Positions 11,262 through 22,765 of a DNA stretch of 64,000 bases are shown in pieces. The first letter of the stretch is position 1. Each line of letters starts with the position of its first letter. A program made the translations under genes and the position numbers. A model generated the notes under the pieces. It made no database searches and was not told the origin of the DNA. It was given only the letters and a program-made list of their open reading frames with translations. Source of the DNA: Grifola frondosa (taxonomy: Eukaryota > Basidiomycota > Agaricomycetes > Polyporales > Grifolaceae); the NCBI GenBank assembly GCA_001683735.1, contig LUGG01000023.1:868001-932000 (forward strand), given 5' to 3'.

Positions 11262-14200
11262 TTGAGCTACACTGGACCTACCGCCCATGTCATCTGGCCC
11301 CCCTCAGTGCCGGGCCCTCGCCAGGGCAGCGCTCGCTTCACGTTGAATGCGGGTTTCCGAGCCAGGGTGCCCACCAGCGCCAGCGATGCCATTCCGAGAA
11401 CGACGAAGTCTTTACCCAAATGGGACCCATTCGCGAGCTTGAAAAGTAGTGCTAGTAAGGCTGCGCCCACTCTGCCCCCACCGACCAGCCTTGCTTCTCC
11501 CATTCCCTCTGCCCACCCCGCCGGTGCTCCCTCTACTGAGTCGGTCAAAAGAGCATGTCTGAATAACACCATAGTGAGTGAGATTCACGAGCGTCCCAAA
11601 AATTTTCATTGAGTGTTCAATACAGCCTCCCTCCGTGCGAATGGGTCAATTTATGGACCAGTGGGCGGCGCCCGCACTGAGGGCATGGATGGCGCACGAG
11701 TCGAATCCGGGCATTACAGCGTGTTCACGGTGTGCAGCAGCCCCCAAGGATGCCGCCGCCCCCGTCGACTTGTATCGCTGCGCAGAGTGCTACCACGGGC
11801 CGACCTGTGCAAGCAGTGTATTCTTCAGGACCACCAGCACAACCCATTCCATGTGATCGAGAAGTGGACCATGCCGGGGAGCTTTTGGCGACGAACTTCT
11901 TTGGGGACCTGGGATTAAAATTGGAGTTGGGCCACATGGGCGCGCGGTGCCCAACAGCATTGTCTACTCGCATGATGACCATTGTGCATGAGCATGGCGT
12001 TCACACATATTGTGTCCGCTTTTGCGCGTGTCCACAGGCTGCTGGGTCGATGCCATGCCCAGAGCCTCTGCAGCTTATACAGGCGGGTTTCTGGCCAGGT
12101 TCGTGGACGACGCCTCGGACGGCCTTCACGATCAATGGCCTTCGCTGTTCCATCTAGCCCTCTTCAAAGTCAGGTCAATGTGCGGGATTACTTCACATAT
12201 CTACAGCGGCTCACAGACAATGTGTGTCCAGATCTCGTCCCAGTAAGCTAGATGATTATGTGTTCGGATTTGACCAACAAACCGAACCTTCGCAGGACCG
12301 TTATCGAGAACTGTTAACAGCCAGCCGTGAGTTTACCTTCTTGCGAGCTTGCAAATGTGTGGGAGTTCCGCCATCGCGTGACATGCGTGCAGGGTCGCTC
12401 GCGGTGTCGTGTCCAGCATGCCCTCAACCAGATATGAACATGGATCCGCAATGGCGTGAGCGCCCCGAACATCTTCAGTGGGTATCTCATACTGTCGCGC
12501 CGGACATGAGTTTGGCTGATGGACTGATGCAGATTCCTGGATGCTCTTTTTCACACAATCGATGGCAATTTTCATCAAAATCAGAAGACGAAACCGACGG
12601 ACCCCAACGACTTTCCTTTAACTCTGGGAGCGGCGTATTTCGCCAATGAGGACGATTTTACCCGATTTCAATGCCACCTGGGTCCGTGGAAACCTGAGGT
12701 ATGAGAGCAGAGTGGTGTGGGCCCGGTATGACCGCTAATTTCATATTGGTCGTCGTTCAGGTGAGCACTTGCGTGAACTTCGGAGCGATGGGCTACGGTG
12801 GCTACTGGGCAAAGGTGTCCGGAACGGTGGGACTATCATGCGGGCGGCACATGTTCGTGTTGGCCGGGGGAGGGGTGGATCTCCAGAAAGGAGAACGGTG
12901 AGTCATTGACAACACCGTGAATACTCCGGACTGATGACGGTTTTCATAGCTTTGCCAACGTCGATTTCGCCTTGCTATCAGGATTGACACGATACATGGG
13001 TCTACTAAGACACGTGTCCGGGTATGACATAAATTGCCAATACCGGATCCTACTGCTAGCACGTCTGAAGTGGATGAAGGAGCATGTGACAGACTTGAAG
13101 ACGATACAGATCAGATACTTCCCATGGACACTCGCCGCTGTGGGCAAGTTTCATTTGCCAGCCCATCGTCCTGAATGTCGGTACAAATTTTCGTTCCATT
13201 GGCTGCCGGGCGTGGGGATGACAGATGGTGAAGCACCGGAATGCATCTGGGCCTCCTTGAATGCCCTCGGGGGACGCACGCGGGAGATGTCCTCGGGCCA
13301 TAGGCATGACATCATCAACGACCATCATTCTGACATGAACGTTCGGCGTATACACAGCCTTGGTTTGTATCATGCCTTTGTATGCCAACTGTCGTCGCTG
13401 AAATCCATTTTTAGCCGACACGCTTCGCAAGAAACACTCGACCGCCATTGTGCAATTACAACAGGCCCGAGAACATTTACAGAAAGTCGAGGCCAACATT
13501 CCGAACACCAAGTTGATTGAATGGAAGGGGGAAGAGGCCACATGGCTGAAGCAAGTAGTACATATGGGGAACCACAAGGATCTTCCAAATCCATACGAAC
13601 CTCACAAGGAGGCCGGTGAGTCCTTATGATTATAAGCAAGTCCATATGTTGACCATCACATATGCAGCTCCATCCCAAAAAGAGATCACGGCACACTTGG
13701 ATGCTGTGGCAGAGGCAACAGGGGGAAGGTGCGGGGATGTTGGGCGCAGTAGAGGAAGGTGTCGCGTTGGATAATCTCAAGTGAGTGTTGTCCTAGTTTC
13801 TCTCGGGCGAGGTGCGCTCTGACCATGTTACCAAGATTTTCACTTTTGGCAGATCTCACTTCGGATGACGGCAGCGAGGCCGCAAAGATACAGCTCGAAG
13901 CAAAGCGTGCGCAATTGAAGTTAGGGCTCGAAGCGTGGAGAGTCACACATGAGCAGTTTGTCGCGCCCCTGGTAGATGAGGCTATGGTGGATGTGCAGAT
14001 GGCTTGCCATGGGCAGTCACTTCCGATCAATTTTCCATGGCTGAGTGACGGTGAACGAGGGCATCATGAGGATGAGGCGGAGGAAGAAGATGAGGACAGC
14101 GAAGAGGATGACACCTCAGCGAGCCAAGCGACTGTTGCACCGAAGAAACGGAAGGCAAGGGCGAGGGCGGGGCGTGCGCGGCAAGCGAAGGCAGAAGGCT

Positions 14201-15162
14201 GGGACGAGATCAACGCGATCAACATCGAGTTACCGTCCGCATACAGTCCTTTGGTACTTGCACACCCGTCGATGAGAGCGCTTGTGGACCTGGAGCGCCA
14301 GGTTCGCCAGGGCCAGGCGAATGACGCTTTGGCTGATACTCGTACCCACCTGATCACCGCATTCTCTTTCAGATACCAACGCCGCAACGTTTCAGGCCAA
14401 ATTCAGAACACGCGTGCGATGCGGAAGATTCAACAGAAGCAACAAGCGGTCGGTCGTGCGGCTGACACCTATCGTCGTGCGAGACGTGCGTTGATCGCCT
14501 TAGGCATGCAAGTAGATGATGCGCGCTACCGTGTGCTGAAGACCACGGATGTCATACCGTTCGCAATGTACACGGAGGAGGAGCAGCTGGGAGACAGCTG
14601 CAAGACTCCATCTTGGATCTGGGAGGACTTCACGTTCGTGGGGAAGGTATCGGAGGGTGCGATCAAGAACTTCTTGGCTGATGGTGAGTGAGCAACGCTT
14701 TCAGAAGGACGTGCGCTAAGTCGGGCTAGCCATGCGCATGCACTGGTTCCGGCGCAGCGCTCTCCAATCGCGCTGGCATGAAGAAGTCCTGTTGCTTGAG
14801 GAGGAGATGCGGCGGACGGTACGAACATTCCAATGGTGGCGTGGGCATTGGGAACAGCAAGCAGAGCAGCACCACGTGGATGCCAAGACAGGAGAGGAGG
14901 GTTATGCACGCAAGTAAGTGGATAACATGTCCGGGAGATTTGGTTGCTGACCTGTTCGGAATTCACACAGACAAGCTGATCGATATAGCAGGCTACTGCA
15001 CGGGAGCATAGAGGCCTTCACGGGCAAGATCAGGATGGTATGAGTGCGCTAGGGGGTTGTAATCATAATGCTGACCCGATGTCTACTCAGGAGGATACAC
15101 AATTGCCACTCACCGACGAGCCAGTGGCGTCCTCTAGTGCAGTGCATGGGGAGGTAGATTGA
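11262..15162 (+). CDS. KDZ transposase with CxC2-like cysteine cluster
   Basis: Order of parts: a Pro/Ala-rich N-terminus; a cysteine cluster (CSRCAAAPKD, then LYRCAECYHG, CKQCILQDHQHNPFHVIEKW) at 11.72-11.86 kb; GDLGLKLELGHMGARCPT and the RFCAC motif; the catalytic block DGNFHQNQ near 12.55 kb followed by LTLGAAYFANEDDF; SGTVGLSCGRHMF; the SGYDINCQY block near 13.02 kb; TDGEAPECIWASLN near 13.24 kb; and the C-terminal LERQVRQGQANDAL and NTRAMRKI region. The acidic residues expected for a DDE-type nuclease (DGN, GYD, GE.PE) are all present. Several introns are clear. At least one frame change lies in the cysteine cluster (near 11810), so the copy may be inactive or mis-sequenced. The start is uncertain; the stop is TGA at 15160. 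Confidence 0.85.
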
Positions 15163-15254
15163 TGGTGTCGATGATTAGCCAGACGGGTTTGATGTTACAG
15201 GACAGGGGATGTATCCGTAGCTTGATGGACTTGAGAAGCATGTGAAACAGTTGG

Positions 15255-15640
15255 GATATATCCACAGTTGAGCAATATGTGGATGAAGTTTCTGCTAATC
15301 AGTGAGTTGTTGTGTCAAGGTAGCTCAGTGGTATATGTCTTGCGCTCGTGTTTGCGGCATGCGTCGTTCGAGGCGCGCGTATGCCATCCCTTTTGCCAAC
15401 GCGCGCCCGAGCCTATAGCGGATATATCCCTTTATATGTAGCGGATATATACATGGGATATATCTGTTTCTCGATGAATGCATCACCATGAAGGATATAT
15501 CTGTCATAGATGGAGGATGTATCTCTCTTCCGTGATGTATCCATGATAGGATACATCATGGGATGGGACTACTGAATGGTAGGGAGTAGCACTAGGATAT
15601 ATCCAAGGTACGGACTGTATAACATGAGATATATCGTGGG
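15255..15640. repeat. GATATATC-type subterminal repeat array (right)
   Basis: At least eight copies of GATATATC or GATGTATC variants in both orientations (15255, 15421, 15444, 15457, 15493, 15517, 15534, 15595, 15629). The motif matches the left array and ends just before unrelated sequence. Confidence 0.65.
15313..15400 (+). other. tRNA-like relic beside the right array
   Basis: TAGCTCAGTGG near 15323 is a perfect A box, and CGTTCGAGGC about 45 bases later resembles a B box. The stems do not fold into a good cloverleaf. It sits in the same relation to the motif array as the tRNA-like piece at the left edge. Confidence 0.35.
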
Positions 15641-15695
15641 TACTGAATGTCTTGAGATCCTACTTGGTAACTTCTTACGACTTAGCTCCTGTGTA

Positions 15696-15886
15696 CATCA
15701 GGAAAACTCCAATTTTACTTAGCTGCTTCTTGGCGCTTTTTGGCGCTTTTTGGCCACTTTATTGCCTGAAAACAGGTGAAAATAAGTAGATCCAATCCCT
15801 GAATCAACTTATCTGCTCTTTTTTCGGCTTATTTTACTTTTTTCAGCCATTTCAGGCGGAAAAGTGAAATTGGAGTTTTCCTGATG
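15696..15886. mobile_element. MITE-like foldback element
   Basis: A 20-base terminal sequence CATCAGGAAAACTCCAATTT (15696-15715) is repeated as its exact reverse complement at 15867-15886. The interior also contains paired arms (GCCTGAAA and TTTCAGGC), so the whole 191-base unit could fold back. There is no coding capacity. A target-site duplication is not obvious. Confidence 0.8.
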
Positions 15887-16579
15887 ACTAAGTGCCTTCG
15901 TCTGCCTTATTAGGATGGCGATGTTGATGAGTACCACGGCTTCGGCACAATGACTTCAGCTCCATCCCCTTAGGTTCTAGTCAAATCGTGTGGAGTCCGA
16001 ATCTCACTGAGGAGCCAGCAGGATCGCAGGGAACATCGGAAAATCTCACGCTCCCAAGTATGTACTTCATTGGTTGAATGTGTGGCTTGTATGTCTCACC
16101 GAAGAATGCGCAGATTCCGAATAATACAAGCTGATTGCTGAATGTGAATGATGGTGCCATAGACGAAACACGCATCGAGAATTGGACATGGTCTGAATGC
16201 TGGAATAAGAAACTCGAATTGCCTGGACTGAGTTCCTTTCCTCTCGGACATAATGTTCTTTATCTTTGGAATTCGTCATAGTAGATCAGTGCCTGCGCAT
16301 GTCGTACAGGCTGCAGTGGGGTCGTAAGTGTCACTAAGCTATAACATTGCCTTCCCTGTTTCTTTTTCCCAACACGGAGCCTTTCTTGCTACATGGAGAT
16401 GCTGACGCTCTCCAGCTGACTCATTCTCATCCAAACGGATACTCCATTCCGCATTATGGAGAGTTCATGGACATGCTGCATCGATCTGTCATTCAAAACG
16501 CTATAATGCGAAAACGTGTCATTCCTGTAGCATATAAGCCACCTGCAAACGCCCACACAGCAATCGTAGAGCTGTCCCC
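15887..16579. other. No recognised gene; P450 promoter side
   Basis: Minus-strand frames at 15981-16279 have no recognised motif. The stretch directly upstream of the P450 start presumably holds its promoter. Confidence 0.4.
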
Positions 16580-18670
16580 ATGATAGTCCCCCTTGATACG
16601 TCTCTCATCTTCTTCACTCTTCTATCGCTTGCGCTTACAATCTTGTGGTTCTACGCGAATCGCAAAATACCAAATCCTAGGAATCTTCCGCTTCCCCCTG
16701 GCCCAACACCTCTACCAATTGTCGGAAATATTTTCGACATCCCTAAAGATTTTCCGTGGCTGACGTACCAGAGCTTGTCTCAAAAATATGGTGCGTTTCA
16801 CGTTCGAGCATCTGCCATATCTAATGCTACTTTTGAAGGTGACGTCGTACATTTGCGCATCATGGGTCAATCTATCATCATTGCCAGTACCTCTGAGGTG
16901 GCGATCGAGCTGCTCGAGAAGAGGTCTGCGAATTACTCAGATAGGGCGACGTCTGCAATCATCCCATTGTGGGCCGTTCACCATGTTCATTATCGTGCAT
17001 GCGCTCATTCATGTTCAGGCTGGGCTGCGACTGGGTTGTAGGGCTGATGCCATATGGGCACCGGTGGCGGCGTACCCGACAGATCATTCACCAGTACTTC
17101 AACCGCCGAACGGTTGAGAAATACCGAGAAATTCAAATACGTGAGACTGGCAGATTCCTTCGGGACTTGTTGACCGACTCTGATCGTTTCACAATATCAT
17201 CTTCGCTTGTGAGTATTCAGTATCTTTATGCCTTCATAGACTCTTATTTCTTCATGTGTGACAGCGCTCTCATGAGATCTATGGTGAAGATAATGTACGG
17301 ATTCGAGCCTCAAGACGACAAATACTTCTTCTTGCTAGAGAAGGCGTCCGAGAGCACCGCAGAGGGGCTTGTTTCAGGCACCTTTCTGGTCGAATTTATT
17401 CCGTTTCTGAAGTACATTCCATCATGGGTTCCTGGGGCAGGTTTTCAGAAGAAATTTGCCGAATGGCGTGCTGCTTCTGCGGGTCTGAGGGATATACCTT
17501 TCGGTGTTGCTAAGGAGGCTTTCGTGAGTATTTTCAAGAGTAGATATTCGAATAGGAGTGCTGATTGATATGCCCAGAACGCGGGGACAGCTTCGTCATG
17601 CATCGAGACTGCGCTGCTTGAGAAGATTTCTCGGAATGGTGGTGAATATGCTGTCGAGGAGGAAGAATTCGCCAAAGATGCTCTGGCGACTGCCCACGAA
17701 GGTAATCTATAAGGTTTCGCTCGCGCGCATTCACTCACGATCTTACCTTTATCCTGAAGGCGGTGCAGATACTGTGAGTGGCATAGCGCTCACATTGGCA
17801 CCGTGTTTTAAAAGCTAATGACTTCTCCTCAGACATTTTCATTGATCCACTGGTTCTTCGCAGCCATGCTTGCACATCCAGAGGTACAGAAGAAAGCCCA
17901 GGCGGAGCTGGACGCTGTAATTGGCCCAAGACGGCTTCCGACGTTCTCCGACCGTGACTCGCTTTCATATATCAACGCCGTCGTGCTCGAATGCCTGCGC
18001 TGGTTCCCGGTGATACCAGTAGCACCGCATCGCGCGACGGCGGATGATGAATATAATGGGTACTTCATCCCGAAAGGATCGCTCGTCGTACCCAACATCT
18101 GGTTGGTGTCACACCTTGTTCATACTCACCAGAATAGTTGATATTTAGCTCCTCAGGGCACTCGCTCGCGATGCGTCGGTATATGCAGAACCTGAGGACT
18201 TCAATCCCGACCGCTTTCTTAAGGACGGAAAGCTGGATCCCGATGTCGCGGACCCAAGCACACTGGTTTTCGGATTTGGCAGGAGGTCCGTATTTTGCTT
18301 GGTCTAGATGGAGCAGGATTGCTTCTTGATAGTTTGGGAGGTTAACATTTGCTGCGCAGGAGTTGTGCTGGGCGCCATTTGGCCGATGCGTCACTCTTCA
18401 TTACTGCCGCGTCTGTACTGCACGTGTATGAGATCAGTCCACACCTCGATGAGATGGGTCGGCCAGCACCGTTCAGACCTGCTATGAAGCCAGGAGCTTT
18501 CTTGTGAGTATGGCGGCTGCAGGATCATCGTGCGTTTTGACCTCTGTTCCTTTATGTGCAGGTATCTGGTGCCGTTCAAATGCAGGATCAAGCCTCGCTC
18601 AGAAAAAGCAGAGAAGCTGGTACTTGCTACTATGGACCCGCAGGAAAACCTGTCGGTGCCGGCACTATGA
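16580..18670 (+). CDS. Cytochrome P450 monooxygenase (microsomal)
   Basis: N-terminal membrane helix (residues about 6-25) and Pro-rich hinge PPGPTPLPIVGN. The I-helix motif reads EGGADTTFS across two splice sites, the K-helix has ECLR, and the heme loop is FGFGRRSCAGRHLA, built across the intron 18286-18359 with the Cys ligand intact. The C-terminus is PFKCRIKPRSEKAEKL. Supported introns: 16791-16838, 16969-17018, 17524-17577, 17702-17759, 17774-17832, 18102-18156, 18286-18359, 18504-18561. The piece 17209-17289 is a problem: the obvious donor GTGAGT at 17209 and acceptor at 17264 put the downstream exon out of frame. A longer in-frame removal to 17289, retention, or a base error are all possible. 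It looks like the broad basidiomycete P450 group often labelled O-methylsterigmatocystin oxidoreductase-like; the substrate is unknown. Confidence 0.88.
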
Positions 18671-19806
18671 CGGATCTAACATTTTAGTCTTGAACGTGAA
18701 GGTCCCGTGCATGTCGTAGCTGTTGAGAACGATTGGTTCTGCATTTAACAATCCACCTGAATGGGGATCCGTAATGTATCCAGACGCAGTCAGATCGACT
18801 ACACGCTTGGAGCGCCACTTGACTCGTGACGCTAGAAACTGCCAGAAATCCAAAGATATATATCTCTGGAATTCCAGGTGCACGTAATGTTGGCACACTC
18901 GGGTCTCCGACGGTCCCCCCGCCGTTACAGGTGATAGGTACGGATTCGCGCGGAGGTTCACCTGTTCTAGCAGCCTGAGCTGTGCCATCTGTGTTCGTAT
19001 AACGTGAACAGGCTCCAGAAGACATATGACTATGGACAGGAAAGGTGCGATACTCATGTCCTTATCAGTCTGATGGCCGGGCGCTAAAGGTATCGCATGG
19101 TTTATAGTGACGAAGACCTCTTTAAATACCAGAAGACCACTAAGTCCGCCTCGCTTGTTCTGAGCATTATCTCACGACTGCTCACCTAGCCTTTCCCTAT
19201 CCCTTTGCTCGTATGCGTCGCCAGTTTGTTGGGGCCGCCGGTCTGACCGAATATAGATATCCTTGTTTGTAAGTGGTGCATGCGTATTTAGTGTCACTCA
19301 CGTCCACTGCTCCGCTTCTTCCACTTCTTTCTCTGCCACCATGCGTCCCCGCCATCACGAGTGCATCGAAGCGAGTGGAGATATCATCGTCGACGGACTC
19401 TTTGTGCTCTCAATGGGTGACTCACATTCTCCTGCTTTTACTGACCCGCTTCTTACAGTTGCCCGGTGTTTCCCCGACGACGAAAACGCATTCTTTACTC
19501 GACCCGCCCGCCCCGGTCGGCGGTGGACGTGGTGCTTCGGTTGACGCATGCTTCCCGAATCAGAAAGCGCCATTTGGATGGCAGCGATCATGTGGGCAGG
19601 GGACGGTGCGAGTCCGATGGTCGTCCAATGTGTCAATGTGCTCTGATGAACTGAGCGCAGGCCAAAATAACCCATCGGTCGTGCAATTCCAGCGCAATCC
19701 CTGCCAGCGTTCAGGCACCTTATCTCAGGACGTCCGAAGCGACTTCAGCATGTGTCACATTATTTCTAGAGTGCAAGGGTCTCGGAGAAGCAGAAGGCAG
19801 TGTGCA
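18671..19806. other. Intergenic, no recognised gene
   Basis: Short frames on both strands without motifs. Likely holds the P450 3' end and the upstream region of the first GH47 gene. Confidence 0.4.
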
Positions 19807-19813
19807 TATATAA
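19807..19813 (+). promoter_or_regulatory. TATA box of GH47 gene 1
   Basis: TATATAA, 68 bases before the ATG at 19875. Equivalent boxes precede the other two GH47 paralogs at about 50 bases. Confidence 0.55.
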
Positions 19814-19874
19814 CTCGCCTGGTCGGCCAACAGCCCTTCCCTGCAGTCCACTTTGAGGCTACCTGCTGGATGAG

Positions 19875-22383
19875 ATGGGCACCCGACGCATGTGGAGTCT
19901 CCTCCTTGCACTCGCTTGTTCCTGGGACATCTCCAGCGTTCTTGGAGCTGGAATCGTAGTACAGGACCCGTCGTTGAAATTGCCATCCGACGCGGCAGAG
20001 AATCGCCAAGCGGTCACGAACCTTTTCTTGACTAGCTGGAACGCTTATAAGTATGACGTTGTGCATGTTCAAGATAGTCTATTACTGATTTTGCGTCTAT
20101 AGGGAGTATGCGTTTCCGCATGACGATTTGACCCCAGTCAGCATAAGCTACACCGATGGTCGTAACGGATGGGGTGCATCCGTTGTGGATGCAATGACTA
20201 CCATGGTGAATGGCTCGTTTTCATCACATCTCCTAATACTAACGTAATTAAATTCTACAGTTCATTATGGGACAAACTGTTGGTCGCCATTCATTTTGCT
20301 GAAGTGTCCTTCTTGAACTTGGAGTCAATTCCAGGAGCTCTTCGAAGAAGCTGTCAATTTCACTAGTCACATCGATTTCACTATATCGCACACTACGGAT
20401 ACTGTCAGGTAATGTGTACCTGTCATCTACAGAGGTGACTCCGGCGTTAACGTAAGATTAACAGTATCTTCGAGACCACGATTCGGTATCTTGCTGGAAT
20501 GCTCAGCGCCTACGAGCTGAGCGGCAACAAGTATCCCGCGCTCATCCAGCAGGCGACGACGCTGGCCGATAAACTAAGTACCGCATGGGTTGGGGTAGGT
20601 TGACGCTGCTCAGACGTGCTCGCGTCGATTGATCGATTGATTATATGCACAGAATAACGCAGTCCCATTCGGCGAGCTGGACTACAACATCAGCGTTCCG
20701 CAGATCGCGACAGTAAGACTATCATAGAGGCTTAGTCCGAGCGGAATCTCACGTTTGTCTTTCCAGTCGAACGTCGCCGAAGCCGGCACAGTATGTATTG
20801 GTCATGGTTTTCCATTCCGATGTTTGTGCTGAAATGTCGTGTAGTTGGACTTGGAATGGTCAAGATTAGCGTACGTTCCTGGTCTTGTGATGCATATATA
20901 GCATGCTGATGTTGTCCTGCAGCATATACACTGGCAACGATACCTTCCGCCGTCTCGCAGAGAACTCTGTGAGACTGATTGCGAACCTGGTAAGTAACAA
21001 CGGCACTGTTCGCGCTCCACTACTTATCCCAAGCTTTGCGATGTATAGAGCGACCCCATTCCTGGTTCGTGGCTTCGCGATTGCAATTCGCACTGGCTGA
21101 TTGGTGGCTTTGCACAGGTATGCCCGCCCAAGGAATCGATCCGTCGACTGGCGAATCTGTCGGCGCGTACGTGGTGAGCGATGGCAGCACCTTCTGTGGA
21201 TGATACAACGGAAGACTTCATTCATTTATTGTCAGACGTGGGGAGGCGGAACAGACAGCTACTTGGAGTACCTGATCAAGTATGCCCGTCTCACCAACAC
21301 CAACGACACTCTCTTTGCGGACACCTGGGCTACTGCGGTGGATTCGTCTATCAGAATCCTCGCCAGAGTGAGTGCATTCATCGCGTTGACGTTCCTCATG
21401 TTTACGTTGTTCCATCAGACGTCGACGGTTGGTGATCACCTGTATCTGGCTGACCTCGATGACACTGGCACGATTGTCCACATTGGCTCTCACCTGGAGT
21501 GTTACTTTGCAGGGAATTGGCTACTCGGTAAGCATAATTCCATCACGAAGCCACACCAATGTTCAATTTCGCCGCAGGCGGCAAATTGCTGAAGAACGAG
21601 ACAATCATCAACTTCGCCCTGCAGGCCAATGATGCATGCTGGAACACCTACGCCAGCACCGCGTAAACCCACCTACTCTTTCATGTCCTCCTCCAACTGA
21701 CGCACCTCTACAGGACTGGCATCGGACCCGAGGCCTTCGGCTACTTCTCCTCTGACGGAAACTACACCGGGTCGTCCCCGGGGCCGGGCGACATCGCGTT
21801 CTACGAGCGCAACGGGTTCTTCATCCTCCCGGGCAGCACGTACTACTACATGCGCCCGGAGGTGCTCGAGTCGAACTTCTACGCGTGGCGCATCACGGGC
21901 GACACGAAGTACTACGAGCGCGCAGCCAGCGCTGTGAGCAGCTTCGCGACGTACCTCAAAGCTCCCGTGGCCTTCGCGCCCATCGATGATGTCGACTCGA
22001 CCGACTCGGACTTCATCGATGATATGGAGAGCTTCTGGTTCGCGGAGGTCATGAAATACCTGTGCGTTACACTCCCGCGCGCACGGACCTTGCTGACTGG
22101 ACCTCGTACAATGCAGGTATCTGACGTTCGATGATCCGAGCAACATCAGCTTGGATGAATGTGAGTGCCCTATTCGTTCGGACCTCGGAGCGGGAGCTGA
22201 TACTGCGCCTTCTGCAGACGTGTTTAACACCGAGGCCCACCCGTTCAAAGCTCCCCGGCGAAGGCGTCGTACGGGAGCGGCACGGTGGATACCGCCGCGA
22301 AGTCTGTTCCTTTCAAGACGAATCCTGGAGCACTGCCGCTTGTCAGCTTCGCGCCGAAGCTGCCACAGCAGAACCCGGATTGA
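19875..22383 (+). CDS. Secreted GH47 alpha-mannosidase-like protein, paralog 1
   Basis: Starts with a signal peptide ([14 protein letters not shown], cleavage near residue 24). GH47 blocks in order: [12 protein letters not shown] with [35 protein letters not shown] split by introns, [80 protein letters not shown] and [12 protein letters not shown] (the calcium-site Thr is in NTEAH). About 15 introns, one exon only 18 bases long (20261-20278). Family members hydrolyse alpha-1,2-linked mannose; fungal secreted members act on N-glycans or mannoproteins. The position of the usual acid Glu reads Asp (HDDL). One base appears missing in the C run at 22253-22256; with it the tail runs to TGA at 22381, matching the tails of the other two paralogs. 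Confidence 0.88.
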
Positions 22384-22573
22384 GGGGACCGGGAATTGTG
22401 GGTGTGCGCTGCTGGTTCAAGTGTTTGGTCTGCTCGGCTTTTTGAATGTATTTAATATTGAGCTGTGCTATGTATGAATCGTATACGAGATGGAAGAGGA
22501 CTTGTGCGCCACAATCGATTTCTTGAAGTTTAGTCCCAAACTATTTATATATTTTCATTAATGCTCACCTCGC

Positions 22574-22645
22574 GGCTCTATAGCTCAGTGGTAGAGCATA
22601 CGATTGCAGATCGTGTTGTCCCGTGTTCGAACCACGGTGGGGCCT
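22574..22645 (+). tRNA. tRNA-Cys (anticodon GCA)
   Basis: Full cloverleaf: acceptor GGCTCTA pairs with TGGGGCC, D arm TAGCTCAGTGGTAGAGCA, anticodon stem TACGA/TCGTG around loop TTGCAGA (anticodon GCA), T arm CCGTG TTCGAAC CACGG. No intron. A Pol III T-run follows. Confidence 0.95.
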
Positions 22646-22665
22646 TGCCTTGACGTTTCTGATCG

Positions 22666-22670
22666 TTTTT
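22666..22670 (+). terminator. Pol III terminator of tRNA-Cys
   Basis: A run of five T about 20 bases after the tRNA end. Confidence 0.55.
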
Positions 22671-22765
22671 GTGCTGCACGGAATAGCTTAATTTTTAGTT
22701 AAGTATTGGATAAACTTACTCGATCAGTTGCATACTTACTGCCAGTCACTGTCCTGTTTACTGCC

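Larger units (their letters stand above)
1..15640 (+). mobile_element. Probable large KDZ transposon, left end at or beyond window start
   Basis: The stretch is bounded by two arrays of the same short motif (GATATATC and GATGTATCC variants) at 31-390 and 15255-15640, and encloses a KDZ transposase plus degraded accessory frames. KDZ elements (Kyakuja, Dileera, Zisupton) are known to be long and to carry subterminal repeats and extra genes, so the layout matches. I could not define terminal inverted repeats or a target-site duplication, so the exact ends are inferred. The conserved genes of the window begin only after 16.5 kb, which agrees with an insertion boundary near 15.6 kb. The alternative is several nested element relics sharing a repeat. 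Confidence 0.6.

Noticed and set aside
19875..22383. First impression of GH76 (endo-mannanase-like) for the clustered enzymes
   Set aside because: The blocks [22 protein letters not shown] and VFNTEAHP with SNVAEAGT are GH47, not GH76.
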